From: Piromyces finnis
Taxonomy: Eukaryota; Neocallimastigomycota; Neocallimastigomycetes; Neocallimastigales; Neocallimastigaceae
DNA: 64,000 nt
Reading direction: 5' to 3'
NCBI GenBank assembly: GCA_002104945.1
Contig: MCFH01000029.1
Span: 496,001-560,000, forward strand
A program made the translations under genes and the position numbers. Position 1 is the first letter of the stretch, and the number at the start of each line of letters is the position of its first letter. The notes beneath the pieces are model-generated. The model was not told the origin of the DNA and did not search any database. It saw only the letters and a program-made list of their open reading frames with translations. Shown piece after piece: positions 24,010 to 36,862 of this stretch.

Positions 24010-24283
24010 TATTAATTACAAAACGTTTTATAATATGTTTTTAATAATAAACTTTATTTAATAATAAAATATATTTTATATTTTGGTAATTACAAAGTAT
24101 TACAAAAATGGAAAATTACAATCATATTTATACTAATTGTGGCTTGTTAATAATACATGTCAAAATAATACAATGAGATGTAAAAATATACTTTAATATA
24201 TTTTAACAACGATCTTAATTTAATTTAAATTCATTATATATATTCAAAAAGAAATATTTCTTTGTTTTTCAATATTTCTAACA
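24010..24283 (-). repeat. 5' LTR of first copia element
   Basis: Partner of 18285-18558. The primer-binding site abuts its inner end. Confidence 0.93.
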
Positions 24284-25995
24284 ATAATAATGAATATTAA
24301 TAAATGGTAATAAAAATTATTTTTAAAATTATTATAAAAAAACAAAACTTTTTTTTTAGGAAAGGATTTTTAAGAAATAAAAGAAAAAAAAAGGTACCAT
24401 AACGAAATTTAATCTTTAAAATACTTTGAAACTTTACACTACAAAAAACGTTCGAAAAAATATTTTTATTGTAATAAAAATTATTTTATAATGGGAGAAA
24501 TTTTTTGATGGTATTTATTTTTATAAATATATTGAAATATAATAATAATATATACCAATATATTATAATATTCTATTTATATTAAATAATTTAAGTTTCG
24601 TATCACTCGTTTTATCGAAAAAACAAAACAAAACAAGTAAAAAAAAAAAGTAAATTTAATTTAAAATTAAACTTTGGTTTAGCCAAATAGAATTAAGAAA
24701 TTAATTAATTTTATATAAAATTAGGTTTGATTTTAATTAACAATTAAAGATAAACGGTATTGAACTTATTAAAAAAAATTATTATTAATGTTCCTTTTTT
24801 TTTTTTTTTATATTAATATAGTTAATAATAAAAAAAATTGTTTTAAAACAGTAAATGTTAATAATATTAATTTATAATTTCCTTTTTGGTGTGATGTATC
24901 AATATTATGCTTTATATGAAACATCTAAAACGAAAGAATAGTAAATAATAATAGTAATAATTATAATAATAAATAATAAAATGAACTCTTAAGACTATAA
25001 TTGAAAGATGTATAAAAACAAAAAAAAATAAAATTAAAAAAATAATTCAATTTGATTGTATTCCTATATTTTTAACTTTTAACATGTTGTTTTTATTCCA
25101 TATTCCATAATACTTTTAAAAAATATTCCAATTAATTTACTTTACTTTTTATTATATACAACAATTTAAAACGTGATTTATTCTTAATAAATTTTAATTT
25201 TTAGTAATAATAATTCATTTATTAATTAATAAAGTTATTTAATTCTTTTTTTTTTTTTTTTTTTTTAATTTATTTGTATTTATGTTTTGTTGTACATCTT
25301 TCATTTATCCTGTATAACCTCGTACAAAACAAAAAAGAAATTCTATTAAATTTAATTTTTTATTTTTTTTATTTTATAATTTGTGTTTAAATTTACATGG
25401 TATTAATGAAAAAGTGATACTATATAATACTATATCTTTTATACATAATAATAATAATAATAATAACTATATATATATTTAATTTTATATTTTATTTTTT
25501 TATTTTTAAATTTGCTTTTTTTTTTTTTAATATTTCACTTTTAAATACATAAAGTTGTTAAAAAAAAAAAAAAAGGTAAAATCATATAATTACCATTAAA
25601 TTATATAATTTATATTATAATAATATATATATATGTAAATATAAAGACTTTTTGAATTGTGTTTTTAAAAACTTGGTAATATAACGTAATTTTAAATTAT
25701 TTTTAAAAGTGTTTCTTATTCTTATAAACATAAGTGTTATATTTATAAAAGAATATTAAAAAAAAAAAAAGCATCAAAAACTATATTTGATTCTATTGAT
25801 TTACTGTTTGTATTTTTTTTTTTGTATAAATGAAAACTATTAATATATAGAATGTGATGTTTATTTACGTTTCTATAATAATTAATAGAATCTATTTATA
25901 TTCATTATAAAAAAAAATCAGTATATATCGATTATATATTTCTTTTTACTTTTGTTAAAAAAAATAATGTATTTCAATTATTATAATTTCTTGAA
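24284..25995. other. Intergenic spacer
   Basis: AT-rich with poly(A)/poly(T) runs. No gene, RNA or organised repeat is seen. Confidence 0.6.
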
Positions 25996-27267
25996 TTAAT
26001 ATTTCATTTGCATTTGATTATCTTTAAATATTAATTCATTGTATTCTCCATGATGTAAAAAACCAAATTGCTCTGATGGGCATGGTCTAATATCTATCTC
26101 ATTTGGACTTTCACTATTTAATGGCATTCTTGAATTATTTAAATTTTCTATGGATTCTCTAGAGTTTGAAGTCTGAGAATAGATATCATTACTTGGATTA
26201 TAACCAAATGCTGACATGCTAACTACTTTTGGACTTCTTATGGTGGAAGAATTTAAATGACCTATAGAACTTTCATTTGGCTTATAGGTTGAAATACGTG
26301 ATTTATTAGTATTTCTAAAACTACTTTCATTTATATTATTGGTAGTAACGTTTTCACTTGAATTTCTAAGTGATGTATTATTACTAGCTCCATATTTAAA
26401 TAAAAGTGCATCAGTTGCTAAAATTAAAAGAAATACTGATTTAAGACAATGGAATGGTAAAACCGAATCATTCGAAAATAGACCTCCTAGCTTCTTTTCG
26501 TCATTTTTCGTGTTAAAGAATGTAACAAAAATATATAATACAGATAACAATAAACTAACGACATCAACTGTTATTAAAATAGTATAACTTGATTGCTGAA
26601 TATGGTCAGTTAAGTCATTTCCATGAGTAGATGATCTATCATTGTATTTATTAATAAAGATAATAATAAATACAGTACATATAAGATCGGCTACACCCAT
26701 AATCAAGAATGCAAATCCATGTAATACTTGAATTGTGTCATCATCTAAATATCTCTTTTTCATACGACTATAACCAATACATAATCTAGCAATTGCAAAA
26801 GGTATAAAAAGAGCATATATAACATATGTAATGGTTTTTGCTACTTTACTTTTGGCAATAGCTTTCATTTTAATTAAATTTAAATATGGAATAGAGTATT
26901 CAGTTAAAATCCAGAATACTTCAACTATTAAATAAGTAGGCGCTGAATTATCAATCAATGAGATATACTTTTCTGAACATTCGTAGGCTAAAGTAAAATT
27001 TTCAATAACCGAAGCAATTAATCCAAATAATGATGCGTAAAACAAAACTTTCCAATAATGTCCATTTCCTACATTCATATACATCAAATATACAAGAATG
27101 AATTGTATGATGTATGAAAAGAAGAAAGTATCTTTGAATCTTTTATATATACCGATCAATACAGTGGCATATGTTGTACTGCATGTACCAGTTTCATCAT
27201 TTGTTTTATTATATTCACTACCACTAATAGAATTTCTTTGTTTATTTATTAAATCAAAATTTCCCAT
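25996..27267 (-). CDS. Seven-transmembrane protein of unknown family
   Basis: 423 aa, single exon. Seven hydrophobic helices are visible near residues 50-68, 73-97, 108-129, 140-163, 180-205, 225-250 and 262-285. They are followed by a Ser/Asn-rich tail of about 135 residues. There is no signal peptide, so the N-terminus would be outside if the protein has receptor topology. Features include a conserved-looking E-N-F at the end of helix 2 and basic K-x-K-x-I-A-K-S-K-V between helices 3 and 4. No DRY, NPxxY or rhodopsin Lys is evident. The layout fits a GPCR-like or lineage-specific fungal 7TM protein; a channel or lipid-handling protein is also possible. The tail is rich in Ser and could be phosphorylated. 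I do not recognise the family. Confidence 0.8.
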   Translation of the reverse strand: MGNFDLINKQRNSISGSEYNKTNDETGTCSTTYATVLIGIYKRFKDTFFFSYIIQFILVYLMYMNVGNGHYWKVLFYASLFGLIASVIENFTLAYECSEKYISLIDNSAPTYLIVEVFWILTEYSIPYLNLIKMKAIAKSKVAKTITYVIYALFIPFAIARLCIGYSRMKKRYLDDDTIQVLHGFAFLIMGVADLICTVFIIIFINKYNDRSSTHGNDLTDHIQQSSYTILITVDVVSLLLSVLYIFVTFFNTKNDEKKLGGLFSNDSVLPFHCLKSVFLLILATDALLFKYGASNNTSLRNSSENVTTNNINESSFRNTNKSRISTYKPNESSIGHLNSSTIRSPKVVSMSAFGYNPSNDIYSQTSNSRESIENLNNSRMPLNSESPNEIDIRPCPSEQFGFLHHGEYNELIFKDNQMQMKY

Positions 27268-28412
27268 TTTTATTTTATCTTAAATTATTAATGAATTTGT
27301 GTTATATGTTTTATTGTATATTTTTTATGTTAATGTATATTTTTGTATATTTATTTTTTTTTTTTTTTTTACTTTAAATTAGCTGTTTGTTTGTTTGTTT
27401 ATTTATTTTTTTTTTTCAAAAATTATAATAATAATTTTAGGATTTATTTGATTATAATTTTACTATTATAGATTCCAATATTAAATCAATATTTTAATAA
27501 TAATGGTTATAAGATTATAATCTTACACCTCTTTTTTTTTTAATAGTATTTTGTAAAAAAAAAAAAAAGGATATTTATTAAAAACTGAGAAATGCTTATT
27601 TTTATATAAAATTTTCTGTAATAAATGGGAGTAATAATATTAACATATTAATAATATTATTCATCCCATTTTAATAAATATATTATGTTATATAATCTAA
27701 TTTAATAATAAATAAATTAACTAATGTATTTAATTTAATATAATTTGTAATATATTATTTAATTTATTTAATGAAACGTTGTACACAACACAAAATCTTA
27801 TATTTTATATTTACCCCATTTTCTATTATTTTATTTGTCTCTAAATCAAGCTAATATGTATAATAATACAAATGAATTAAATTTCTATAGATAATATATG
27901 AAACAAATAGAAACATATACACAATTATAATATATATAAAGATAATATGTAAATGTATATAAAAATTATGTATGTATACAATGTGTTGATATATTATTAA
28001 AAAAATGTAAAACTATACATAAATCTTTTATTCTAAATATGTCATCAAAACTTTTTTTTTTTAATAATATATATAATATATATAATAATATAAATTATAA
28101 TATGTATTTAATAGCATTTATTCAAGGTTTAAGAATAAACATTCATAACAAATATTATAAAATATATTCTAGACTTGGATTTTAAAAAAGTTTTACTAAT
28201 ACAAATTAAGATAAAATACAATAACAATAATAATAATAATAAATTTTAAAGTTTTTTTTTTATATGGAAATATAGAAATCTAGTTTTAATATAATATATT
28301 TAAATTTAAAATTGAATGAATCATATGTAAAATTATTTATAAAAAAACAACCAAGATAAATTAAAAAAATATATAAATATTAATTGTTAAAGTTTATTTA
28401 AAAATATTTGAA

Positions 28413-28443
<31 letters not shown>

Positions 28444-30340
28444 TTCATAGCAAGGATTAAATAGTAAAGTATTTTTTTTTTTGAGTATTAAAGATACGAT
28501 GACATATTAACATATAAAAACAAAAACATAACAAAAATATATCTTTATATATTTTAAATTAACTATAATTTTGTTGAAAAAAAGTTTATTTAAGAGCTTT
28601 GGTTTTTATTTATTTATATTGATTAAAATAGAGTATTTAAATTTAAATTAAATATTATTAACAGAGTAACTCCTTGAATACTTTACAACAATGATTAAAT
28701 ATAATATAATATTTTTTTTATAACATACGGAGTAGGTTTTCCAACGAATAGTAATAAAATTATTTATAATTAATAGTTATAATAAATAAATAATAATTGA
28801 TTATTAATAATTAATTTTAAAGTCATTGATTATAATAATAATAACAGTATTATTAATAATTGACATAATTATATAATTATGCTGAATAATGCTATCATGA
28901 CATTATTATATTTAAAATATCAATATAATATCGTCTATATTCATCTAATTTTAGATGATACTATATTTATATTTTAAATTGAGTGAATGAAAAAAAAGAT
29001 TTAAATATTTATATATTTTTCTCAATTAATTTCACATAATATCAGAAAGAAGAAAGCTATTTTTTTTTTTTTATTTTAAAAATATTTGATAATTATTATA
29101 ATGAATAGATGATGGTTAATTAATTAATTAATTAATTATTTATTTATTTATTATCACTATTTTGTATTTATAATTAGTAATTGTTATTTAGTTATTTTTA
29201 TTAAATAATAAAGTGTTTTTTATTAATTTATAATTAAAATATAACACTTTAATATTTCATTATTACACATTTATAAAAATTTTTCAAATGTAGATTCAAC
29301 CCATAAAGAATGTCATCAAGCATATTATTAATTATTTTATTTGAGAAAATTAATTCTTTAAATATAAGTATTATATTAAAATTTATATAGGTAATAATTT
29401 AAATTATTAAAAGGAAAAATGGAATGAGTCATTCCTTTTTTTTATTTTTACTATTATTACATATTTAGTTTAAATTAATAATATGAATTAGGATAATATT
29501 TTAAATAAGGTGATAAGTATATATAATACCTCATTCTTTAATAAAAAAAATAGTATACCTAATTAATAGTATTTATCTTTTATGACTTAGACTTCTTTAA
29601 TTAAAATTGCATATTAAAAATGTTAAATGTTTAAAATTAATAGTTTATAAACTTATAGTTAATATATAAACTAAACAAAAGCAAGAAACAAACAAACAAA
29701 ATGTTTATAAATATACAATATTTTAATTTAATGTAAAAATAAATGTATACGTTAAATTGTAAATTTTATGTAATTATGGCACACAAGGTGCCAAAATTTT
29801 AATTTCAAACTTATAAACATATTTAATATTGAGTAGTCAAAATAAAATGAAATTTAATTTCTAACAAGGACCAGATTGTGACATTAAATATATAATACCT
29901 AAAAATAAATAAATTGGTTATACAATACATAATACAAATTATTAATAAAAAATAAAAGTTATTTTTCTCTATCATTTAATTTTTTTAAAACTTCTTTAAA
30001 TTCTTTTAGTTTAAAACAAAATTTTTTCATTAGAAATTTAAATTCACATTTTAATACATTATTTAAAGAACTTATATATTTTTAATAGATTTTAAATTTA
30101 TTAAAATTAAAGTAATAAAATATATATTTTTAGAAAAAGAAATATATATAAATATTAAAATATTAAAGTATCACAATGAATAGAGAAAACAACTGAAATC
30201 TAATTTAAGATTAACAACAACAACAATAGTAATAGTAGTGGTAATAATAACAATCACAATTAAAATTGTTAAAATTTGTTATTTATATCCTATTTTCAAA
30301 GGCATTTAAAAATTAAATTCATTAAATATACAAGAGCAAA
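27268..30340. other. Intergenic spacer between divergent genes
   Basis: About 3 kb, very AT-rich, between the reverse-strand 7TM gene and the forward Ase1 gene; it must carry both promoters. A short hairpin TGGCAC-ACAAG-GTGCCA lies near 29778-29794. (CAA)n/(TAG)n patches sit at 30215-30250 just before the Ase1 start. I see no gene. Confidence 0.55.
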
Positions 30341-31421
30341 ATGATAATTGAAATTGATATTATTGAGAAATTTTCAAAAGAAATTGATGCTTTATATTCT
30401 GAGCTTGCAAAAGATCAAAAGGAATATCAAGGTATATAAAAAAGGATATATCTAGTATTTATTTAATATTTATTTTAGTTTTTATTAAATAAATATATAA
30501 AATTTGTTATTTTTATCATATTTATTTTAGTCGAAATCTCGACTCTTAGAGCAAAAATTATAAATTTATTGAAAAATCATATAGCAACATTAAGAACAAA
30601 TAAGCAGTATATATTACAAAAGATTATGGATATACAAGCTGAAACTCAAAGGTATATAGGCTTGATGGGTGGAGAAGATGATGAAGAAAATAAGCAAGAT
30701 GAAGTATTTTTAGAATTAAGGCAAATACAATACTCTTTAAATTCTTCAGACAGTAAGTTTTTTTTTTTTTTTTTTAATAAAATAAATTTAAATTTATGTT
30801 AAAATGTAAAGGAATAATAAGAATATCCATATTTTTATAGATATAGGCTTAATACCTAAATTAAAACGTTTAAAGACTATAAATGAATATGTATTAGAGG
30901 TAAGTATAAAATGTAAAATTATTTCGTTTTAAATAGGAATTAATTTCTTTAAATTTTAAATCATTGTTTTATTATATCAATGTCAAGAAATATCAACTAC
31001 GAGTTAATACAATTAAAGATATATATGAAAAAATAGAAGAATGTAAAAAGCATTTAGGAAATAAAATTATTAATATTGAATCATTTAACGAAAATGGAGA
31101 GGAAATCATTTCTATCAAAAGAATCCAAAAATTAACATTATATATTAAAAAATTTATAGATATAAAAGTAAATTTTATTATTCATGTTATGTTTATATAT
31201 TTCTATTTCATGTTTGTTCAATATTTAACAATTTTTTTATATGAAACAGGAAAACAGATTAATTATTGCTTGTGAATTAAGAAATAAAATATTGAATTTA
31301 TGGAATGAACTTGGTATAGAGCCTCAAGATGAATTTGATAAATTAATAGAAAATTTCAATAAAAATAAGTTTTATGTTACTGAAGAAAATATGGAAACTA
31401 TAAGATTAAAATGTGAAAAGG

Positions 31422-31455
<34 letters not shown>

Positions 31456-34400
31456 GAAAATATTATTAAAGAATATTAATAATATTTGATTATAATAAAT
31501 AAGTTACTTTTGAATTGACATATAAAATATTTTTTATAACAAATATGATTCTTACAAAATTTTTAATATAAAATATGTTATACCTCTTTTCATATAAATA
31601 TATAAACATTCTACAGTTAGAAGAGGAAAAAAGCAATAGAAAATTAAAGGTTGAATTACTATTAAAAATGATTAATGTATTGTGGGATAAAATGCAAATT
31701 GGTATTGAAGAAAGAAAAGAAATTGAAAACTTAACAGGTTATCACTGTGATACAATAAAAAAGGTAATAAATTATTATTTTGTTAATTTGTAATTCTTTA
31801 GAATTTTATTTTAATCATCATCATATTATTAATTATTTTATATGGGTATATTCAAAATAGTATGAAAATGAATTAATACGTTTAAATAAAATGAAAAAGA
31901 AATACATGAAATCTTTCATCTTAAAATGTAAATTAGAATTGGAAACTTATTGGAAAAAATTATATTTTTCAAAAGAACAACAACAACAATTTTATAATCA
32001 ATATCCCTTTATTGATTTTGATGAATCAAATGCAAATTCCATTGAAAGTGAAGAATATATTAATAATGGAGAAAATACCCATGATAATGATAATAATAAA
32101 ATTGAAGAAATTATTTCAACAATGGAAATAAATCAAAATCCACATTTAAACGAAACTTTTAATAGTCAAGAAAACAAATATCATCCACAAAATGAAGAAA
32201 AATGTGAAGTTGAGGAATCAAAGAATGAAAATTATGTATCTTCAAAAAGCTATTCTGATGAAGCTGTATTATCAGCATATGAAAAAGAAATTCTAAAAAT
32301 GGAAAAATTATATGACGAGGCTAAAGATGTATTAGAGTTAGTAGGAAAGCACATAAAATTGGTAGAGGAAGTTAAGAATTTTGAGGTATAAATAAATAAA
32401 TAAAAAGAATATATATAATAATAAATGAAAAAAGACAAATTAATATTTAACAATAAAAAAATTTCTTTATACGAAAAATTATAAAAGATTTCATGTGCTG
32501 ATCAAACACGCTTATTTCAAAAAGGAAAAAGAGATCCTGGTAGATTGTTAAGGGAAGAGAAATTTAGAAAAAGATTTACTAGAGAAAGACCAAAAGTAAA
32601 TAAATATATATATATATATAAATAGAAAGATCTATTAATAAAACATAAAACCTCTATAAATTTTTAAATATTAATAACAATTTTACTTTTTTATATACCA
32701 TTTTATAAAATACTTGATGATATATTTTTTAGCTGGAGAAAGAATTAATAAAAATTTTATCGGATTGGGAAATTCAAAATAGTAATTATAAATATTTAAG
32801 TTATATATATATTTTATTAAAATATATTAATATATATATTATGTTTTTTTTTTTTTTTTCCTTTTTTTAATATTATTATAAAGATAAACCATTTACGATA
32901 TATGGAAAAAGATATTTAGATTCAATTAAAACGCTAGATGATGAAGTATCAAAATTAGTTATGAATGAAAAGGAAAAACATAAATCTGTAAGCCACAATA
33001 TAAATTCAAAAATATATTTTCTTATATATTAAATAATTTTTTTTTCTTTTTAATCCTATCTTAATTATATCAATAATAAAAGAAATCAAATTCTAAGAAT
33101 ATATCTGATAAAACCATAAATTCAGAATTAAATACTCCTTTAAAAAGAATTGTTCAAAAATCTCAAAATAAAATAAAAAGACAAAGAACCAATAATCATG
33201 AAGAAAGAAATGAAAAAAGACAAATTCAAAAAAATGAAAATAATGACTTTATAGCAAAAACACCAAGAAAAAATATACCCTCACCAAACAATTGGAAAAA
33301 TACTAATGAAACACCAAAAACTGACAGAACTCTTATCGATACTCAAAAATTATTATATACAACTTCAAAAATTCCAAATACACCGACCCAACCTCTTCTT
33401 TCTAAAAATTATCCAATGTCAGCAAGAACAACTTCACGTATTCCAATGCTTACATTAAAAAATACTTATAAGAAAACAAATTTATTCTCAGTAAAATTAC
33501 CACAAAAAAGACCATTTTATTTTTCAGATGACGATGATAACGAAGAAAAACGTGAAATTTTTGAAAATTTTGCAAAAAAGAGTAAAGATTTGAATGAAAT
33601 TTTACAAAAATTTAAAAAGACACCATCAATTGACTTTAATAATAAAACATCAACTACTAATTCTTCTGCTGTTGTTTCATCATCAACAACTTTAGCAGAT
33701 TCTAAAAATAGTAGTAATACCATATCGACAGATATAATACCTAATTCCAATAAGGATGTATGTAGTAATAGCAATCCTTTATCAACGATAGAAGAATTGT
33801 CATATATTCGTGGTAGTAGTAATTCTAATACTAAAATTGATAAACAAAATAATCATCAAAGTGATGCAACAATAATAACACCTTTTCGTGTTAATAATTC
33901 ATATAACAAACTCAAGAAGGATAGTATCCAAATAGAAATTGATGAACAACTTCAATCTATTCATAGTATTCAAAGTCCAACAAAATCGAAAATAAAACCA
34001 TCCAATACTATGGAACCATCTCCCCAAGAAGAAAAAGAGAATCTCTCTCGAGAGATTAATGTAAAAAAGGCAGCTCCTCCTCAAGAAAAGAAAGTCATGG
34101 ATAAGTCAGAGGGTGAAACATTTCAAAAATTTTCACATCCTCTAACAATGAATAATACACTTGTAAATATAAATACCAATACCCAAATAAATAATAAAGA
34201 ATATTCTAATAATTATGAAATTAAATCCAAGATTTTACCATCTTTTAGTACAACAAAAATTAGTATATCAAATTCTATAGCCAAAGAATCTAGTCCATTT
34301 TTATCACCAAAAAATCCATTAACATCTTCTGGTATGGTGGCATTACCATCTTCATTAAAATTAAATTCTACTACGACACCTCAAAAAAATGAAAAAGAAA

Positions 34401-34699
34401 GTGAAGAGGAGAAGAAAAAGACTGAAAATGGTCAAGAATCATTAGAATCTAAAAAAAAAATTAAAAATGAAAATAATGTTATCACCATAGCTACTCCAGT
34501 AGTCACTACCACCAAAGATGGTAAAGAAGTTATCGAAACCTATCAATATGAAAAAATTAATTTAGCAGAACCATCCGCACTTACTATTAAATTAAAAAAC
34601 TCAGATAGTCTTGGTATTGGAGATCTTGGAGATAAATCGTTATCTTCTATTAATGGTGAAGAAGATGTAGATTCATTTATTGATGATATCTATTTTTAA
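30341..34699 (+). CDS. ASE1: Ase1/PRC1/MAP65 microtubule bundling protein
   Basis: Eleven exons, 1090 aa: 30341-30431, 30531-30752, 30841-30899, 30988-31167, 31250-31420, 31617-31763, 31861-32385, 32488-32595, 32733-32781, 32884-32987 and 33083-34699. Every intron is short and GT-AG, and the total is in frame. Residues 1-350 are a long coiled coil (dimerising rod), with an acidic Asn-rich insert near 370-430. The diagnostic microtubule-binding block follows at about 466-550: DPGRLLREEKFRKRF, RPKLEKELIKILSDWE and NKPFTIYGKRYLDSI. These match the conserved GGNLLKEEK, LPKLE and F...G..F..Y blocks of PRC1. The family crosslinks antiparallel microtubules at the spindle midzone. The tail of about 540 residues is disordered, Ser/Asn-rich and longer than usual. 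It holds several S/T-P-x-K/R sites (TPLK, TPRK, SPTK), so CDK control is likely. Confidence 0.92.
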
Positions 34700-35044
34700 A
34701 AAGAAGAAAACTTTATACTTTTTATTTTATTATTAATTTTTTTTTAAAAGCTTTACTATAAAATTCTATTTTAATATAAATTTTAAAATATTTAAATTTT
34801 TTTAGACTATTATAACAACCTACCTATTAATAGAATCGTATTTTCATATAAAAATCCAATTTTTTTTTTTTTTTTTTTTTAAACCATTCTATATCTATTT
34901 TCATTTTACTTTTTACTTTTTACTTTAGGGGGGGGGAAATGTTTTCAAACTATTATTGTACTTTATAAAATTTTTTATTCTTATTTATTATATTATATAT
35001 ATATATATTTAGATTAAGTATTACAAAAAAAAAGTCATACCAAA

Positions 35045-35075
<31 letters not shown>

Positions 35076-35436
35076 CATCAAAAGTAATAAAATAAAAATT
35101 AAAAATTATTTAAAAAAAAAAATATATATATATATATTCTTTTTTTTCTAATATCATTTAAAGTACATAAACATTAAAAAAAAAAAAAAAAAAAAACTAG
35201 TTTCAAGTAAAACAAATCAATTTTTAAACAAAGACAAAAATGAATTTGGTTTAATATTCATAAAAAATTAATCAAGGATGAATGATTTTATTATATTAAA
35301 ACTTTTTATTGTAATTTTTTTTTTTTTTTTTAATAAAATATTTTAATAATTAAATTTTAGTTTATATATTATATAATATCTATGTATATATTTTAGTTTT
35401 TTTTTTTTTTTTTACTAATATATATACACTTTTTTG

Positions 35437-35467
<31 letters not shown>

Positions 35468-35560
35468 CCTAATATTTTTTTTTTTTTAATTTTACGATTT
35501 TTTTTATATATATATTAGATTAGTTTTCTTATTATTAATAATAATTCTGATCAAATTTTA
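34700..35560. other. Intergenic spacer between convergent genes
   Basis: Shared 3' region of Ase1 and CDP-DAG synthase. It has many long poly(T)/poly(A) runs and one unusual G9 run at about 34929-34937. No gene is seen. Confidence 0.6.
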
Positions 35561-36862
35561 TTAATTAGCTATGCTATTCATCAAATCCTTAAATTGATTA
35601 AACAATACAACACGTTGTTCACTATCTAAATTCATAATTTGGTTCATAATATAACTAACAGTAGTTTCAGGGGTTCTAATAAAGGTAACAAAGTAAATGG
35701 AAGAAAAGGCAGCCATTAAGAGCTGACAATCGAAACGATCAGTAACACCACCGTGACCTGGAATGGTATCACCAAAGTCCTTAATCTTGAAAGCACGTTT
35801 AAGTCCACTAGCAAAGAAACCACCAAATGGACCAATAAGAGAAGCAAAGACGGATAAAACAATACTGTGTAAAATAATTGGGTAAATAGTGACAGTGGAA
35901 AGCTTGACTCCGAAAATTGAGAAGATATCAACAATTAAAGTTGGAATGTTGTAGGCCTTTGGAATGAAGACTGAATTTGGATCACAAGTAACATTAGATA
36001 AGATATTAGTACTTAAATCAACAGCTGGGCAAATGAAATAGTTGAATTGAGATAAGAATAAGGAGAAGAAGATACCCCAAATGATAGTAAGGAAGAAAGC
36101 ACCAATGAAACCTTCCCAGGTCTTCTTTGGACTTAATTGAATCAATGGAGTACGTCCCCAGAAGAATCCACAAACATATGCAGCAATATCATTGACAATG
36201 ACAAGACTTGCTGGAAGGAAGAACCATATAATACCTTCTAAAACATTATTGATAAGGAAGTGAGCTTGGAAAACAACAAAGAGTAAAATTAAGTGAGTCC
36301 AGGCAAATTGAATAAATTGGAATTGATAGTAACCTTTTCTTAAACTCATAACAAATATAACAAAACCGAAGCAATATATACAGAAGGAAATGAATTTATG
36401 ATTATTAAGTAAAATTTGGAAGATATCATACTTGAATAATTTGAATTTGAAGTAACTCATAATTCCATCTCCGTACATATAGAAACATCCAGCGAATAAG
36501 AAATACCAGTTAATAACTCTAAACCAAGGTAGTTTTTTCTCTTGAGATGGGTAATGTGCGATATGAATAATTTCTTTGAAGATTAAAATTTGAAGAATGA
36601 GAACTAAAATAATTATACTAAGATGACCGGAGAAGATAACAAAGAAGAAACCGAGAATCATAACAATAGTCCAAATGAAACGAGTCCACCAATTCGTCCA
36701 TTTTTTTTCTTTTGGTTGTTCAGCTAATAAAACATTTTTTTCTTCCTTTTTTGGTGCTATTTCATTAGTTGGGAAAGCTTCAGTTTTTTCTTCAACTGAC
36801 TTGGTCTTTTCTTCAGAATTTTTTCTTTTTCTATTAGTGAGATTATTATTTTTCTTAGCCAT
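35561..36862 (-). CDS. CDS1: CDP-diacylglycerol synthase (phosphatidate cytidylyltransferase)
   Basis: 433 aa, single exon. It converts phosphatidic acid and CTP to CDP-diacylglycerol, the precursor of phosphatidylinositol, phosphatidylserine and cardiolipin, in the ER membrane. Residues 1-60 are a charged cytosolic tail. About eight membrane helices follow from residue 62. The family signature lies near 357-381 (KIKDFGDTIPGHGGVTDRFD), with its conserved K-D, H-G-G and D-R-x-D residues. An upstream conserved loop reads SPKKTWEGFIGAF. Length matches eukaryotic Cds1. The start ATG follows an A-rich leader. Codon use is more GC-rich than its surroundings, as expected for a well-expressed gene. 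Confidence 0.97.
   Translation of the reverse strand: MAKKNNNLTNRKRKNSEEKTKSVEEKTEAFPTNEIAPKKEEKNVLLAEQPKEKKWTNWWTRFIWTIVMILGFFFVIFSGHLSIIILVLILQILIFKEIIHIAHYPSQEKKLPWFRVINWYFLFAGCFYMYGDGIMSYFKFKLFKYDIFQILLNNHKFISFCIYCFGFVIFVMSLRKGYYQFQFIQFAWTHLILLFVVFQAHFLINNVLEGIIWFFLPASLVIVNDIAAYVCGFFWGRTPLIQLSPKKTWEGFIGAFFLTIIWGIFFSLFLSQFNYFICPAVDLSTNILSNVTCDPNSVFIPKAYNIPTLIVDIFSIFGVKLSTVTIYPIILHSIVLSVFASLIGPFGGFFASGLKRAFKIKDFGDTIPGHGGVTDRFDCQLLMAAFSSIYFVTFIRTPETTVSYIMNQIMNLDSEQRVVLFNQFKDLMNSIAN

Larger units (their letters stand above)
18285..24283 (-). mobile_element. Ty1/copia LTR retrotransposon, broken by a solo LTR
   Basis: Two 274-bp LTRs (18285-18558 and 24010-24283) look identical base for base. 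The 5-bp duplication ATAAT flanks the element (18280-18284 and 24284-24288). On the reverse strand the order is 5' LTR, primer-binding site, gag-protease-integrase-RT-RNase H, purine tract, 3' LTR. The order integrase before reverse transcriptase makes it copia type. Identical LTRs mean a recent insertion. Even so, the coding frame is already split by a 788-bp solo LTR (19219-20006), so this copy cannot make its full protein. Confidence 0.95.

Noticed and set aside
29778-29794. Hairpin TGGCAC-ACAAG-GTGCCA as a structured RNA or terminator
   Set aside because: A six-base stem alone in a eukaryotic spacer is expected by chance.
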